Source: Hohaiivirga grylli (GTDB taxonomy: Bacteria; Pseudomonadota; Alphaproteobacteria; Rhizobiales; Beijerinckiaceae). From it: DNA of 64,000 nucleotides. The notes under the pieces were generated by a model. It had not been told where the DNA came from. It searched no databases and saw nothing but the letters and a program-made list of their open reading frames with translations. The position numbers and the translations under genes were made by a program. Positions 43,254-51,948 of the stretch are shown here, in pieces (the first letter of the stretch is position 1; each line of letters begins with the position of its first letter). The stretch lies in NCBI RefSeq assembly GCF_039655745.1, contig NZ_JBBYXI010000003.1:489763-553762 (forward strand). The letters run 5' to 3'.

Positions 43254-43868
43254 ATGTTTTACCAGACCGACTTAAAAGACCATGGCTTACCACATGATCC
43301 CTTTAAGGCCCTTGTCGCTCCGCGGCCAATTGGCTGGATATCCGCGATTAATGGCAAAGGCGAGATTAATCTCTCACCATACTCTTTCTTCAATGCAGTT
43401 TGTGATACGCCACCGATGGTTATGTTTTCATCGACAGGGCGGAAGGATGCACTGTCTTTTATTGAAGAGACCAAAGAGTTCGTCTGTAATATCGCAACCT
43501 ATCCCTTGAGAGAGCAAATGAATATCTCATCGGCACCATTTCCACGTGGTGTGAATGAGATGGAGAAGGCGGGTTTGAAGCATGTTCCGTCAACCCTGAT
43601 CAAGGCTCCTAGGCTTGCCGAGACGCCAGCGGCACTTGAGTGCAGATGGCTACAGACCATCAGTCTGGCAGATATCAATGGTAATGCGACCGGTAATCAT
43701 ATGGTGGTTGGCCAGGTTGTTGGCGTTTATATTGATGAGCGTTTTATCAAGGATGGTCTTGTTGATACCGCAGCTATGCAGCCAATTTTGCGAGCTGGTT
43801 ATCATGATTATTTTACGGCACTGGAGGCCGGGCGCTTTTCAATGACAAGGCCAACAATTTCTGATTAA
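43254..43868 (+). CDS. Flavin reductase / DIM6-type FMN-binding protein
   Basis: The 204-residue split-barrel protein has the motif HDPFKALVAPRPIGWISAINGKG and the FMN-binding NLSPYSFFNAVCDTPPMV, FSSTGRKDAL. It is longer than the RutF-type protein at 14682 and belongs to the DIM6/NTAB-like group of flavoproteins. It follows the nitroreductase directly, so the two flavoproteins may act together. Its last 4 bases overlap the end of the next, convergent gene. Confidence 0.88.
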   Translation: MFYQTDLKDHGLPHDPFKALVAPRPIGWISAINGKGEINLSPYSFFNAVCDTPPMVMFSSTGRKDALSFIEETKEFVCNIATYPLREQMNISSAPFPRGVNEMEKAGLKHVPSTLIKAPRLAETPAALECRWLQTISLADINGNATGNHMVVGQVVGVYIDERFIKDGLVDTAAMQPILRAGYHDYFTALEAGRFSMTRPTISD

Positions 43869-44572
43869 GCTTTGTCAAAAGCTTCATTTATGACCTGAAC
43901 CTGTTCCGGGAATAAGGCTATCTTAGCTGAATAGCCCATTCGGGCGGCATATCTGCTTTCATCTGTAAAAGATACGATTTCTCGGTTGGGTGAAGCCGTA
44001 TCTATTGCAGGTAAGTTTATTGAACGGGCTGCAGTAAAAACAATATTTTGATAATGATGTCTGAGAGCTGTCGATAGTGGTTGATCTGGCCTGACAGCGT
44101 TCTCATTGCGGAGAGATTGCTCGTTCCAGGCTAATGCAGCTAAGCGTTGGAAAGATGGAGCGCCCATAGTCTGATAGAATTTTTGCGATGCAAGAATACC
44201 GATATTGCTTTCGATAGAAGCAATAATACGGATTTGTCCCTCTCTCAGGTTGTTTTCTGCCTCTGCGACAGACAGTCTGGCTGAACATAAAGCGATATCG
44301 TCCACCCCATTCGTCTCTGAGAGCAGGATGCCCTCTGGTTCTACAGGCATGATGATATCAAGCTCTTGCCTGAAACAGTGAGAGCGTACGGATGAAAGAC
44401 GTACAAAGATAATTATGGAGGGGCGGCCTTTTGTAAGGGCTGACGTAAAGTCTGGGCCGCCAAAGTTATCGCGGAACTCCAGAATAATTGCATCTGGCTG
44501 AGCACGATAAGCCTCATCAAGTGCTGCAACATTTCCAAAGGGGACGATCAGAAAAGAATGGAGGTTTTCCAT
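43865..44572 (-). CDS. Divergent CitE/HpcH-like lyase family protein
   Basis: The 235-residue protein resembles the citrate-lyase-beta/HpcH TIM barrel but is short and eroded. Matching landmarks are HSFLIVPFGNVAALDEAY (family: LYVPG), DAIILEFRDN (family: ILDLEDAV, with the acidic metal pair altered), IIASIESNIGILAS (family: IETARG) and GYSAKIALFPEQVQVINEAF (family: GFSGKMAIHPKQV, with His replaced by Phe). The changed acidic motif makes normal lyase activity doubtful. It lies just upstream of the end of nadK, 11 bases apart on the same strand. Confidence 0.68.
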   Translation of the reverse strand: MENLHSFLIVPFGNVAALDEAYRAQPDAIILEFRDNFGGPDFTSALTKGRPSIIIFVRLSSVRSHCFRQELDIIMPVEPEGILLSETNGVDDIALCSARLSVAEAENNLREGQIRIIASIESNIGILASQKFYQTMGAPSFQRLAALAWNEQSLRNENAVRPDQPLSTALRHHYQNIVFTAARSINLPAIDTASPNREIVSFTDESRYAARMGYSAKIALFPEQVQVINEAFDKA

Positions 44573-44583
44573 TATCTGTTCCC

Positions 44584-45357
44584 TTAGCTACCAAACTGTT
44601 CAGCAACAATACGCTCATCAAGGCTATGATTAGGGTCATGGAGCATGACAAGATCAATGGTGTCATCCATTGAGATTTCAACTGAAGAAACGCCGTTAAT
44701 TTCAGTGTGATCCGCAACTGCACTGACAAGACGCGATTCAGGGTCTGTAATGTTAATTACAATACTGACACGATCTGGCAGAAGGGCACCACGCCAGCGG
44801 CGGGGGCGGAATGCAGAGATTGGGGTGAGGGCCAGCAATGGCGAGTTCAAGGGTAGTATCGGGCCATCAACTGAAAGATTATAGGCAGAGGAGCCGATAG
44901 GAGTTGCAACCAGCAAACCATCAGCAATCAGTTCTGGCAGGCGTTCTTTTCCATCAATAGAGATTGAGAGTTTGGCAGCCTGATAGGTCTGCCGCAGCAT
45001 CGAGACTTCATTGATGGCACGTGCTGTATGTGACTGCCCATGAATGTCCCACGCGACCATCAGCAACGGGTGGGTAATGCTGCGATCGGCCATCTCAATA
45101 CGCTCAATCAGGTTATCTGTCCGGTATTCATTCATCAGAAAGCCAACAGAACCACGATTGATGCCAAATATAGGCTTTGATGTTCCCATGAACTGGTGAA
45201 GTGCGCGCAGCATTTCACCGTCGCCACCAATGGCAACGATCACATCCGCATCATCCGGGTCAACAGATGGATAGAGTCGTTTCATTTCCTGAAAGGCTTC
45301 TTGTGCCTGAGGAGCAGCACTCGCAACGAAAGCTATTTTCTCATATCTTTTTGTCAT
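44584..45357 (-). CDS. nadK: NAD kinase
   Basis: The 257-residue enzyme phosphorylates NAD to NADP. It shows the family motifs IVAIGGDGEMLRALHQF near residue 40, GSVGFLMNEYR, and LIADGLLVATPIGSSAYNLSVDGPIL with the GGDG and glycine-rich segments. ATG 45357 has AAGG 5 bases before it. The frame stays open to 45522, into the upstream methyltransferase gene, but the extra 55 residues look non-family. It follows that gene by 103 bases. Confidence 0.95.
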   Translation of the reverse strand: MTKRYEKIAFVASAAPQAQEAFQEMKRLYPSVDPDDADVIVAIGGDGEMLRALHQFMGTSKPIFGINRGSVGFLMNEYRTDNLIERIEMADRSITHPLLMVAWDIHGQSHTARAINEVSMLRQTYQAAKLSISIDGKERLPELIADGLLVATPIGSSAYNLSVDGPILPLNSPLLALTPISAFRPRRWRGALLPDRVSIVINITDPESRLVSAVADHTEINGVSSVEISMDDTIDLVMLHDPNHSLDERIVAEQFGS

Positions 45358-45460
45358 AATAACCTTGCCGCAGAAGACCCTATTTCTGCTGAAAGAAATC
45401 AAACCGGCCCCAGACCTATAGCATGTCTGTTTTATTATAAGTAGCGGTGAATTTGGAGTA

Positions 45461-46264
45461 TCAAACCGAGGGTAGTGATTTGGTGATCTGATAAAGCGCA
45501 ATACCGCTTGTTGTTGCGACATTCAGGGAGTCAAAAGCATTTTGCATTTTGATGCTGACGGTTTCAACATTTGCCATAAACGTCTCCGGTAAACCGGGGC
45601 CTTCTGAGCCGAGAAAAAGAGCAGTTCTTCCCTCTGTTGTCAGTGTTTCAAGCTCTGTTTTTCCGCTTGGGCTGAGTGCCAGCATCCGAAAATTATGCCG
45701 TTTAAGGGCACTGGCTAAGTCATCGGCATTTGTCACAACTGAAAAGGGAACCTTGAGAACGCCGCCGACAGAGACCCGTAATGCTTTACGATACAAAGGA
45801 TCGCAACATGCTTCGTCCATGACTATGGCATCGACACCAAAGGCAGCTGCATTTCTGAATATTCCGCCGATATTGTCATGATTACACAGGCCCAGCAATC
45901 CGAGAACGACCGCGTTATTTGGTAAGCCAGTCAACAATTCATCAATTGATTTGGTAGATGGGCGCTTGCCGATCGCCAGAATGCCGCGATGAATATGAAA
46001 TCCGACAATACGGTCCATGACACTCTGGGCCGCGATATAGATGGGTGTCTTATTATGCTTTGTGGCCCTGATATGTTGTGCAAGAGCGATCTGTTTTTCA
46101 GAAAGAAGAAAGCTTTCAACTTCATAATCTGACTGCAATAAGACGCTGAGTACCACTTCACCTTCAGCAATAAAGCGCCCATGACGCCCGACGAGATCAC
46201 GCTCACGGACAGCATGATAGCCTTCAATACGCGGGTCATCAGGGTCTGAAATTGTCGTGATCAT
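45461..46264 (-). CDS. TrmH/SpoU-family RNA 2'-O-methyltransferase
   Basis: The 267-residue protein has the SPOUT knot motifs: GLLGLCNHDNIGGIFRNAAAFG, ALFLGSEGPGLPETFM and ISMDDTIDL-free C-terminal KMQNAFDSLNVATTSGIALYQI, the last with the cofactor-binding SLNV loop. It has an N-terminal substrate-binding domain starting DDPRIEGYHAVRERDLVGRHG. It methylates tRNA or rRNA ribose; the site is unknown. ATG 46264 is used, 13 bases after the third AlgX-like gene, so it may be the tail of that operon. Confidence 0.88.
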   Translation of the reverse strand: MITTISDPDDPRIEGYHAVRERDLVGRHGRFIAEGEVVLSVLLQSDYEVESFLLSEKQIALAQHIRATKHNKTPIYIAAQSVMDRIVGFHIHRGILAIGKRPSTKSIDELLTGLPNNAVVLGLLGLCNHDNIGGIFRNAAAFGVDAIVMDEACCDPLYRKALRVSVGGVLKVPFSVVTNADDLASALKRHNFRMLALSPSGKTELETLTTEGRTALFLGSEGPGLPETFMANVETVSIKMQNAFDSLNVATTSGIALYQITKSLPSV

Positions 46265-46277
46265 GTCAACGTATCTG

Positions 46278-47420
46278 TTATTGTGGTGGTATTCCAAAGA
46301 ATTCCTTGGCAAGGAGCAGACGCTCCACATTCGTCACAATAACATAGTCCGGTTTGAAAGATTTTGCCATTTCCATAATGGCTTGCGGATTTGAGTTCTT
46401 GGGGTGTACGTGCAGAATTTCTGAGAACGTAGCCTCCATGAAGGGATACATCCAGATACCGAAAGAATCATGCAGCCACAAAACCTTCTTCTGGTTAAGC
46501 GAATTGCTTGTTTTGGTCAGGAGAGGGAAGCGAAGTGAAAGCTTGACATAGATTGAGTTATCAATCGACTCTTCTCCGGTCAGGTAATTGTAATATCGCG
46601 TGTCCGGTTTGAACTCTGAATCAAAATTCAAAGTTACTTCGGTATCCCGTATCTGGGTTTCAATGTGCAGAAAACGGCTCAGATCACCGCCCAGCCTTGG
46701 CTCTGTCTTAGCAACATCTCCTAAGCCCTCACGGATAGGCCATTTAATATCAGGTTGTGTTGTACCAAGACTTTTGGCGAGCTCACTAAAGGCTGTCCAT
46801 GCACCGATTGAATTCCAGTGTGTATCTGTACGATAATAAATGGATAAAGGCTTTTCTGCCTTTGCGTATTTCGCCTTCGTCTCTTTCAGGGGCTTATAGA
46901 GATCAATGAAAAGATCTTTTGGCAAAATAGCCGGGAGGATATCTGAGAACTGAGCAGGGGCAAGATCTGCCCAGTCTGGCAGGTATTCCGGATAGATGAC
47001 TTCCTTGTCCGGCCCAATCATGAATCGGAAATCACGCGCGCCGTTCTTTCGAAACCATTCCCCCCAAGTGTTCATCCAGATAATGACTTTGCTCATTTTT
47101 ACAACGCGTTCCGGGCTTAAGCCTTCGCGTTTGGCTGTAATGGATTCTGCAAGAAAGCTCGGGTCACCAAAATTATCGCCCAGAAAAAGCCAATTATCCT
47201 TGCCAATAAAGGCGCTCCCTGAGTTGATCGAGAGGCCATGCGAATAGGCTTTGATACCGAAATAAGGGAGCACTTCGTCAACAGTATAGAGTGTGCTGAT
47301 CTTCTTCCAGCCGAGCTTTTTATAGTTGCCTTCTCTGACGCGCTCCGCAAGGTTGAAGGCGGGCACGATACAGGTAATCAGAAGAGAAACAATAAGGAAA
47401 CTGAAGACTTTGGCTTTCAT
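46278..47420 (-). CDS. AlgX/AlgJ-like acetyltransferase, third of three paralogues
   Basis: The 380-residue protein has an N-terminal signal anchor (residues about 7-22) and the SGNH-like domain of AlgX/AlgJ. Key motifs shared by all three tandem copies are FMIGPDKEVIYPEYLPDW, the Asp-His pair in YYRTDTHWNSIGAW and the nucleophile region VLWLHDSFGIWMYP. In alginate systems such proteins transfer acetyl groups to the polymer in the periplasm. It is the last gene of the MBOAT operon, ending VTNVERLLLAKEFFGIPPQ. The acceptor polymer is unknown. Confidence 0.87.
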   Translation of the reverse strand: MKAKVFSFLIVSLLITCIVPAFNLAERVREGNYKKLGWKKISTLYTVDEVLPYFGIKAYSHGLSINSGSAFIGKDNWLFLGDNFGDPSFLAESITAKREGLSPERVVKMSKVIIWMNTWGEWFRKNGARDFRFMIGPDKEVIYPEYLPDWADLAPAQFSDILPAILPKDLFIDLYKPLKETKAKYAKAEKPLSIYYRTDTHWNSIGAWTAFSELAKSLGTTQPDIKWPIREGLGDVAKTEPRLGGDLSRFLHIETQIRDTEVTLNFDSEFKPDTRYYNYLTGEESIDNSIYVKLSLRFPLLTKTSNSLNQKKVLWLHDSFGIWMYPFMEATFSEILHVHPKNSNPQAIMEMAKSFKPDYVIVTNVERLLLAKEFFGIPPQ

Positions 47421-47432
47421 AATATTGCAGCC

Positions 47433-48584
47433 TTAATTCTTGCTGTCAGCCGGTTCATAAGCCGGAGGAACACCATAGAACTCTTTTGTTAGAACCAGTC
47501 GCTCAACATTTGTGACAATCACATAGTCAGGCTTATAGGTCTTGACCAACTCTTCCAGCTTGTAATCGTCAATAAACTGCGGATGGATGTGAAGGATTTC
47601 CGAGAATGTCGAACGCATCAGCGGGTACATCCAGATACCAAAAGAATCATGAAGCCAGAGAAGCTTCTTCTTATTCATGGCATCAGGTGTTTTAATTAAG
47701 GTAAGAGCACGCGGAAAGTCCGTTATGTTGATATGATTGGGTGGTAGCTGCTCATTTGTTGCATAATCAAAATAATCACTATGCGGCAGTTCCTGTTTCA
47801 TGAACCGCAGAACAATTTCCTGCTCATGCATACGGTCATTGATATGAAGGAACTGGGTCATATCGCCAGCACCCTTTTGCTTAACCTCAACAATATCGCC
47901 CATATCCGGCGAGAACCATTTTAGATCAGGCCGGCTTGCCTGCAGGCTTTTGCCAAGCTCGCTCATTGCTGTCCATGCGCCCATAAAGTTCCAATGGGTG
48001 TCAGTTGCATAATAGACTGTCAGAGGTGGATTTCGTTTGGCAAGTTCTGCTTTTTCCCGGCGTAAGGGCGCATAAAGGTCAATGTAGAGGTTGGAAGGCA
48101 GGACATGCGGTATCAGATCTGATACCTGAACAGGTGCCTGTTGCATCCAGTCCGGCAGATGTTCCGGATAGATGGATTCCTTATCGGGGCCGATCATAAA
48201 CCTAAACTCATCGACACCATTCTCTGAGAGCCACTGCTTCCAGGTGTTCATCCAGATGATAACCCGGGCCATATTGTAAACGCGTTCCGGGTTGGCTCCC
48301 TGACGCTTGGCGATCTGTGGGTTGCCGGTGTAATCCGAGTCACCCAAATAAATCCATCCATCCTTACCCAAAAAGGCTTTTGTTGGATTGATGGAAATGC
48401 CAAAGCCAAAGGTGGCACGGCCAAGATATGGCATAACCCAGTCAATAGTATAAAGCGTAGAAAGCTTCTTCCAGCCGAGGTTTTTGAAGTTCCTCTGCTG
48501 GATACGTTCTGCCAGATTAATCCCCGGTGTGATGCAGGTGATTACCAAAGCTGCGATGAGAAAGGCATAAACTTTCTTTTTCAT
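47433..48584 (-). CDS. AlgX/AlgJ-like acetyltransferase, second of three paralogues
   Basis: The 383-residue protein is closely similar in plan to its two neighbours: signal anchor, GPDKESIYPEHLPDW, YYATDTHWNFMGAW and KLLWLHDSFGIWMYPLMR. Replacement of R by A before TDTHWN distinguishes it. It starts 4 bases inside the end of the first paralogue (ATGA overlap) and is 12 bases upstream of the third. The three copies have clearly diverged between the motifs, so they are unlikely to be a very recent duplication. Confidence 0.87.
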   Translation of the reverse strand: MKKKVYAFLIAALVITCITPGINLAERIQQRNFKNLGWKKLSTLYTIDWVMPYLGRATFGFGISINPTKAFLGKDGWIYLGDSDYTGNPQIAKRQGANPERVYNMARVIIWMNTWKQWLSENGVDEFRFMIGPDKESIYPEHLPDWMQQAPVQVSDLIPHVLPSNLYIDLYAPLRREKAELAKRNPPLTVYYATDTHWNFMGAWTAMSELGKSLQASRPDLKWFSPDMGDIVEVKQKGAGDMTQFLHINDRMHEQEIVLRFMKQELPHSDYFDYATNEQLPPNHINITDFPRALTLIKTPDAMNKKKLLWLHDSFGIWMYPLMRSTFSEILHIHPQFIDDYKLEELVKTYKPDYVIVTNVERLVLTKEFYGVPPAYEPADSKN

Positions 48585-49747
48585 TCTTGGCCTTGCCCTG
48601 TTTTCTTGTCAGCCATCTCCTCTGGAGGTGGCATCCGGAAGAATTCTTTCGTGAGAAGCTGTCTCTCGACGGTCGTTATCAGCACGTAATCCGGTTTGAA
48701 ATCTTTGACGAGTGCCGTAATCATCCCGGAGTTGGCAAACTGCGGATGGATATGAAGAACCTCCGAGAAAGTTGCTTCCATATAGGCCTGCATGAGAATC
48801 CCAAATGAATCATGCAGCCAGAGTACTTTCTTATGATTAAGCGCATTCGCTGTCTTGATAAGAGTTGGTGTCCGTGGCGGATACTTGATATTTGGGCTGT
48901 TCTCCGGATGAGGCTCACCTGTCAGATAATTCAGATATTGGCTCTCCGCCTTGAAATCAGAATGGAACCTGAGCAGAACCTCTTTGTCTTTAATGATTTT
49001 GTCGACGTAAATGATGGTGCTGACGTCACCACCTTCTTTTTCCAGAACCTTCTCAACTTCACCCAGTTCCGGTTTCAGCCAGACGAGATCAGGCTGTGTC
49101 TTTTTCAGGTTGGCACCAAGAGCTTCATAGGCTGTCCATGCGCCAAGTTCATTCCAATGGGTATCTGTTCTATAATAGACAAGCTGAGGATCATTAGCCT
49201 TCGCATATGCCTGTTTTGCAGCCCGGAGAGCGGGATAAAGATCGACATATTTTGCAGGTGTCATGATTTGCGGGATGATATCAGAAAGCTGTCTCTGAGC
49301 GGGGGCAGCCCAATCAGGCTGATATTCCGGATAAATAGATTCCTTGTCTGGCCCCACCATAAGTTTGAATTCTTTGACACCATGCTGCTTGAACCATTCA
49401 TCCCAAGTCGTCAGTGCAATAAAGGCGCGGCTGAAATTTGCAACATTAACGGCTGACAGCCCGTTTCGTTTAACGGTTGTCGGATCCATCGGAATATTCG
49501 GGTCAGCCAGATAGAGCCATTTTTCCTTACCGATATAGACAAAGCTTGGTGTGACCGAGAGGCCGTAAGCATAAGCTTTCTTGCCAAGCCACGGCATGAC
49601 ATCATCCGCCATATAGAGGGATGCGAATTTCTTCCATCCCATCTTGCGGAAGTTGCCTTCGATGACTCGGCTTGTCAGATTTATGGCAGGTACCAATCCT
49701 GTAATCAGGAAGGACAATGCCAAAAAGACATATACTTTTGCTTTCAT
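48581..49747 (-). CDS. AlgX/AlgJ-like acetyltransferase, first of three paralogues
   Basis: The 388-residue protein has the signal anchor (VYVFLALSFLITGLVPAINL), LMVGPDKESIYPEYQPDW, YYRTDTHWNELGAW and VLWLHDSFGILMQAYME. It begins 44 bases after the MBOAT gene. The C-terminus is charged (EEMADKKTGQGQE). With the MBOAT protein it would form the AlgI-AlgJ/X type pair that moves acetyl groups to the outside and attaches them. Confidence 0.87.
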   Translation of the reverse strand: MKAKVYVFLALSFLITGLVPAINLTSRVIEGNFRKMGWKKFASLYMADDVMPWLGKKAYAYGLSVTPSFVYIGKEKWLYLADPNIPMDPTTVKRNGLSAVNVANFSRAFIALTTWDEWFKQHGVKEFKLMVGPDKESIYPEYQPDWAAPAQRQLSDIIPQIMTPAKYVDLYPALRAAKQAYAKANDPQLVYYRTDTHWNELGAWTAYEALGANLKKTQPDLVWLKPELGEVEKVLEKEGGDVSTIIYVDKIIKDKEVLLRFHSDFKAESQYLNYLTGEPHPENSPNIKYPPRTPTLIKTANALNHKKVLWLHDSFGILMQAYMEATFSEVLHIHPQFANSGMITALVKDFKPDYVLITTVERQLLTKEFFRMPPPEEMADKKTGQGQE

Positions 49748-49791
49748 GACAATTCAGCTCTTTGGTCAGATACGCCAGCTTGCTCCATTCA

Positions 49792-51273
49792 TTAGAAATT
49801 GAAGTAAAGGAAGACGGTGCTTGTGGAGACGGCAGAGGCATAAAGGCCAATGCAGAACAGAATTGTCATCCAGACAACCTTACCCCATTCATTACCCTTG
49901 GAATGCATCATTTGAATGGCGTTCTTCTGAGAGCAGACGAAGAAACCGACAATGATCATGAGGTAGCAAGCAAGATAGCCTGCCAGACCGACTGGCATAA
50001 CCGTCATCAGCTTATCAAACAGCAGTCCACCCCATGCCAGATTCTGGATTGGAATAGAGTTGACCGGAGTGTTGAAGATTGACTGGAAATCAATCATTCC
50101 CAATAGAATGCGCTTGGCATCGCCAAGGTTTTCTGCGCGGAAGAATACCCAGGCCACATTGACGAACATGAAGGTTACAAACCATGCCAGAGGCTTGGGC
50201 ATTTTCATGCCGCTGTTCTTCCATACGCGATGAATGACGAGGGCTGCACCGTGCATGGCACCCCAGATCACAAACATCCAGCTGGCACCATGCCATAAGC
50301 CACCCAGAACAAATGTTGCCATAAGATTGAAATACGTGCGGAACTTACCGTTCCGGTTACCGCCCAGCGGGATATAGATATAGTTGAGCAGATAACGGCT
50401 CAGAGTCATGTGCCAACGACGCCAGAAGTCCTGAATATCGTAGGCTTTATAAGGTGAATTAAAGTTGACTGGCAGCCAGATATTGAACAGCAGGGAGGCA
50501 CCAATCGCCATGTCACAGTATCCGCTGAAGTCAAAATACAGCTGGAAGGTGTAAGAAAGACTTGTTGCCCACGCGCTGAAGAAATAATGGATGGTCCCTG
50601 GCTCAAAGCCCACATTGGCCCAGACAGCAAAGGTATCGGCAATCATAACTTTTTTGAACAGACCGATACTGAAAATGAAAAGTCCCATAAAGATATGGCG
50701 GTACCGGATAGCCCATGTCCAACGCGATTCAAACTGCGTCATCATTTCCTTGTGATGCAGAATCGGACCGGCAATCAGATGTGGGAAGAAGGTGACGAAG
50801 AGGGCATAGTTGACCAAATTATATTCTTTGGCCTCATTCCGGTAGGCATCAACCAGAAAGGCGATCTGGGTGAAGGTATAAAAGCTAATACCCAATGGCA
50901 GAATGATATTCGCTAAATGATATGATGTGCCCGCAAAGAAATTGACGTTATCAAGAAAGAAGTTGGCATATTTGAAGAAACCAAGAACCAGTAGGTTTAC
51001 GGTAATGCCGAATATGAGAACGGTTTTGCGGGAAAAATTACCCGGAACTTTTGGCCCGTGTGATGACGCCAGATTACCAATAAAGAAGTTAAACAGAATC
51101 GAGCCTAGCAGAAGCGGCAGATAAGCAATGCTCCATGCACTGTAGAAAATAAGACTGGCAATGACGAGCCAGGTCTTACCAGCCAGCACCAATCTTTTTT
51201 TGTTCAGCAGAAAGTAAACAAAAAAGGAGACTGGGAGAAATAGCATGATGAATGCTGGAGAACTGAAGATCAT
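49792..51273 (-). CDS. MBOAT-family O-acyltransferase (AlgI/DltB-like)
   Basis: The 493-residue polytopic protein has the AlgI pattern: VFSSPAFIMLFLPVSFFVYF-type start (MIFSSPAFIMLFLPVSFF), the region LPLGISFYTFTQIAFLVDAY, and the MBOAT histidine motif GLWHGASWMFVIWGAMHGA near residue 325. AlgI-like proteins pass acetyl groups from a cytoplasmic donor across the membrane. It is the first gene of the operon, followed by three AlgX-like genes. No polymer synthase is beside it, so the acceptor may be cellulose, another exopolysaccharide or a lipid-linked glycan made elsewhere. Confidence 0.93.
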   Translation of the reverse strand: MIFSSPAFIMLFLPVSFFVYFLLNKKRLVLAGKTWLVIASLIFYSAWSIAYLPLLLGSILFNFFIGNLASSHGPKVPGNFSRKTVLIFGITVNLLVLGFFKYANFFLDNVNFFAGTSYHLANIILPLGISFYTFTQIAFLVDAYRNEAKEYNLVNYALFVTFFPHLIAGPILHHKEMMTQFESRWTWAIRYRHIFMGLFIFSIGLFKKVMIADTFAVWANVGFEPGTIHYFFSAWATSLSYTFQLYFDFSGYCDMAIGASLLFNIWLPVNFNSPYKAYDIQDFWRRWHMTLSRYLLNYIYIPLGGNRNGKFRTYFNLMATFVLGGLWHGASWMFVIWGAMHGAALVIHRVWKNSGMKMPKPLAWFVTFMFVNVAWVFFRAENLGDAKRILLGMIDFQSIFNTPVNSIPIQNLAWGGLLFDKLMTVMPVGLAGYLACYLMIIVGFFVCSQKNAIQMMHSKGNEWGKVVWMTILFCIGLYASAVSTSTVFLYFNF

Positions 51274-51689
51274 CGTTTATCTCTTTAAAACCCGTAACTG
51301 TTGCATCTGTCCTTGCACGAGAAACCTGAAGCCCTGTCGCAACAATGCATAACAGAGAGGCTCAAGCCGGCGAGGGTGTCGTGGCTGACGTGTCTAAAGA
51401 CTCACAAGGAGAGACAGCTCACGATATAATGGTTGCAGGTCTTTCCCATACCACAGCCCGGCAATGCAACATGTTTTATAGTTCAGAATGCCTCTAAAGG
51501 CGCTGCGGTGTGGAAATGTCACATTTCTCAGGGCAGGTTTGAACTTTTTACGGAAGAATTTTCATTTTACGGAAGAAATTTTATTGATTTCAGCAAATGG
51601 CTCTTGACATCTGCGCCACAATCTTTCAAATCCGCGTCTCACGAGATGCATATCGCTTTTCGCGATTTCATGTATCAGATGTGTGAAAT
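51274..51689. other. Intergenic region, 416 bases, between the MBOAT operon and tRNA-Thr
   Basis: No convincing gene is seen. It should hold the promoters of the minus-strand MBOAT operon and of tRNA-Thr. A frame at 51433-51699 runs into the tRNA and has no ribosome site. Confidence 0.6.
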
Positions 51690-51765
51690 GCCGGTTTAGC
51701 TCAGTTGGTAGAGCAACCGCCTTGTAAGCGGTAGGTCGTGAGTTCGAGTCCCACAACCGGCACCA
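51690..51765 (+). tRNA. tRNA-Thr (anticodon UGU)
   Basis: GCCGGTT pairs with AACCGGC as acceptor stem; anticodon loop CTTGTAA gives TGT; T-loop is GTTCGAGTC; the discriminator is A and CCA is encoded (51763-51765). It precedes the R-M gene by 183 bases. Confidence 0.97.
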
Positions 51766-51948
51766 TTTCTCCCATTTAGCTTTAATATTTTATACACTCG
51801 TAAGTTAGCGTACGAGTGCTGCATGCTAGTTTGGTTTTCAGGCTGGTAGGTTTGACTAATTTACTTGGTAAAATTTTTCTATTTTTTGTAGTATTTATTT
51901 CTACTTATATGTAAAAGGCGTGCATCTTTTTTGATAAGGATTTACGCC

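Noticed and set aside
45357..45522. N-terminal extension of nadK by 55 residues
   Set aside because: It would run into the upstream methyltransferase gene and does not resemble the family; ATG 45357 has a good ribosome site.
51433..51699. 88-residue plus-strand frame before tRNA-Thr
   Set aside because: It runs into the tRNA gene, has no ribosome site and no family features.
51562..51756. 64-residue minus-strand frame starting MWDSNSRPTAYKAVALP
   Set aside because: It is antisense to tRNA-Thr and its recognisable part is just the tRNA read backwards.
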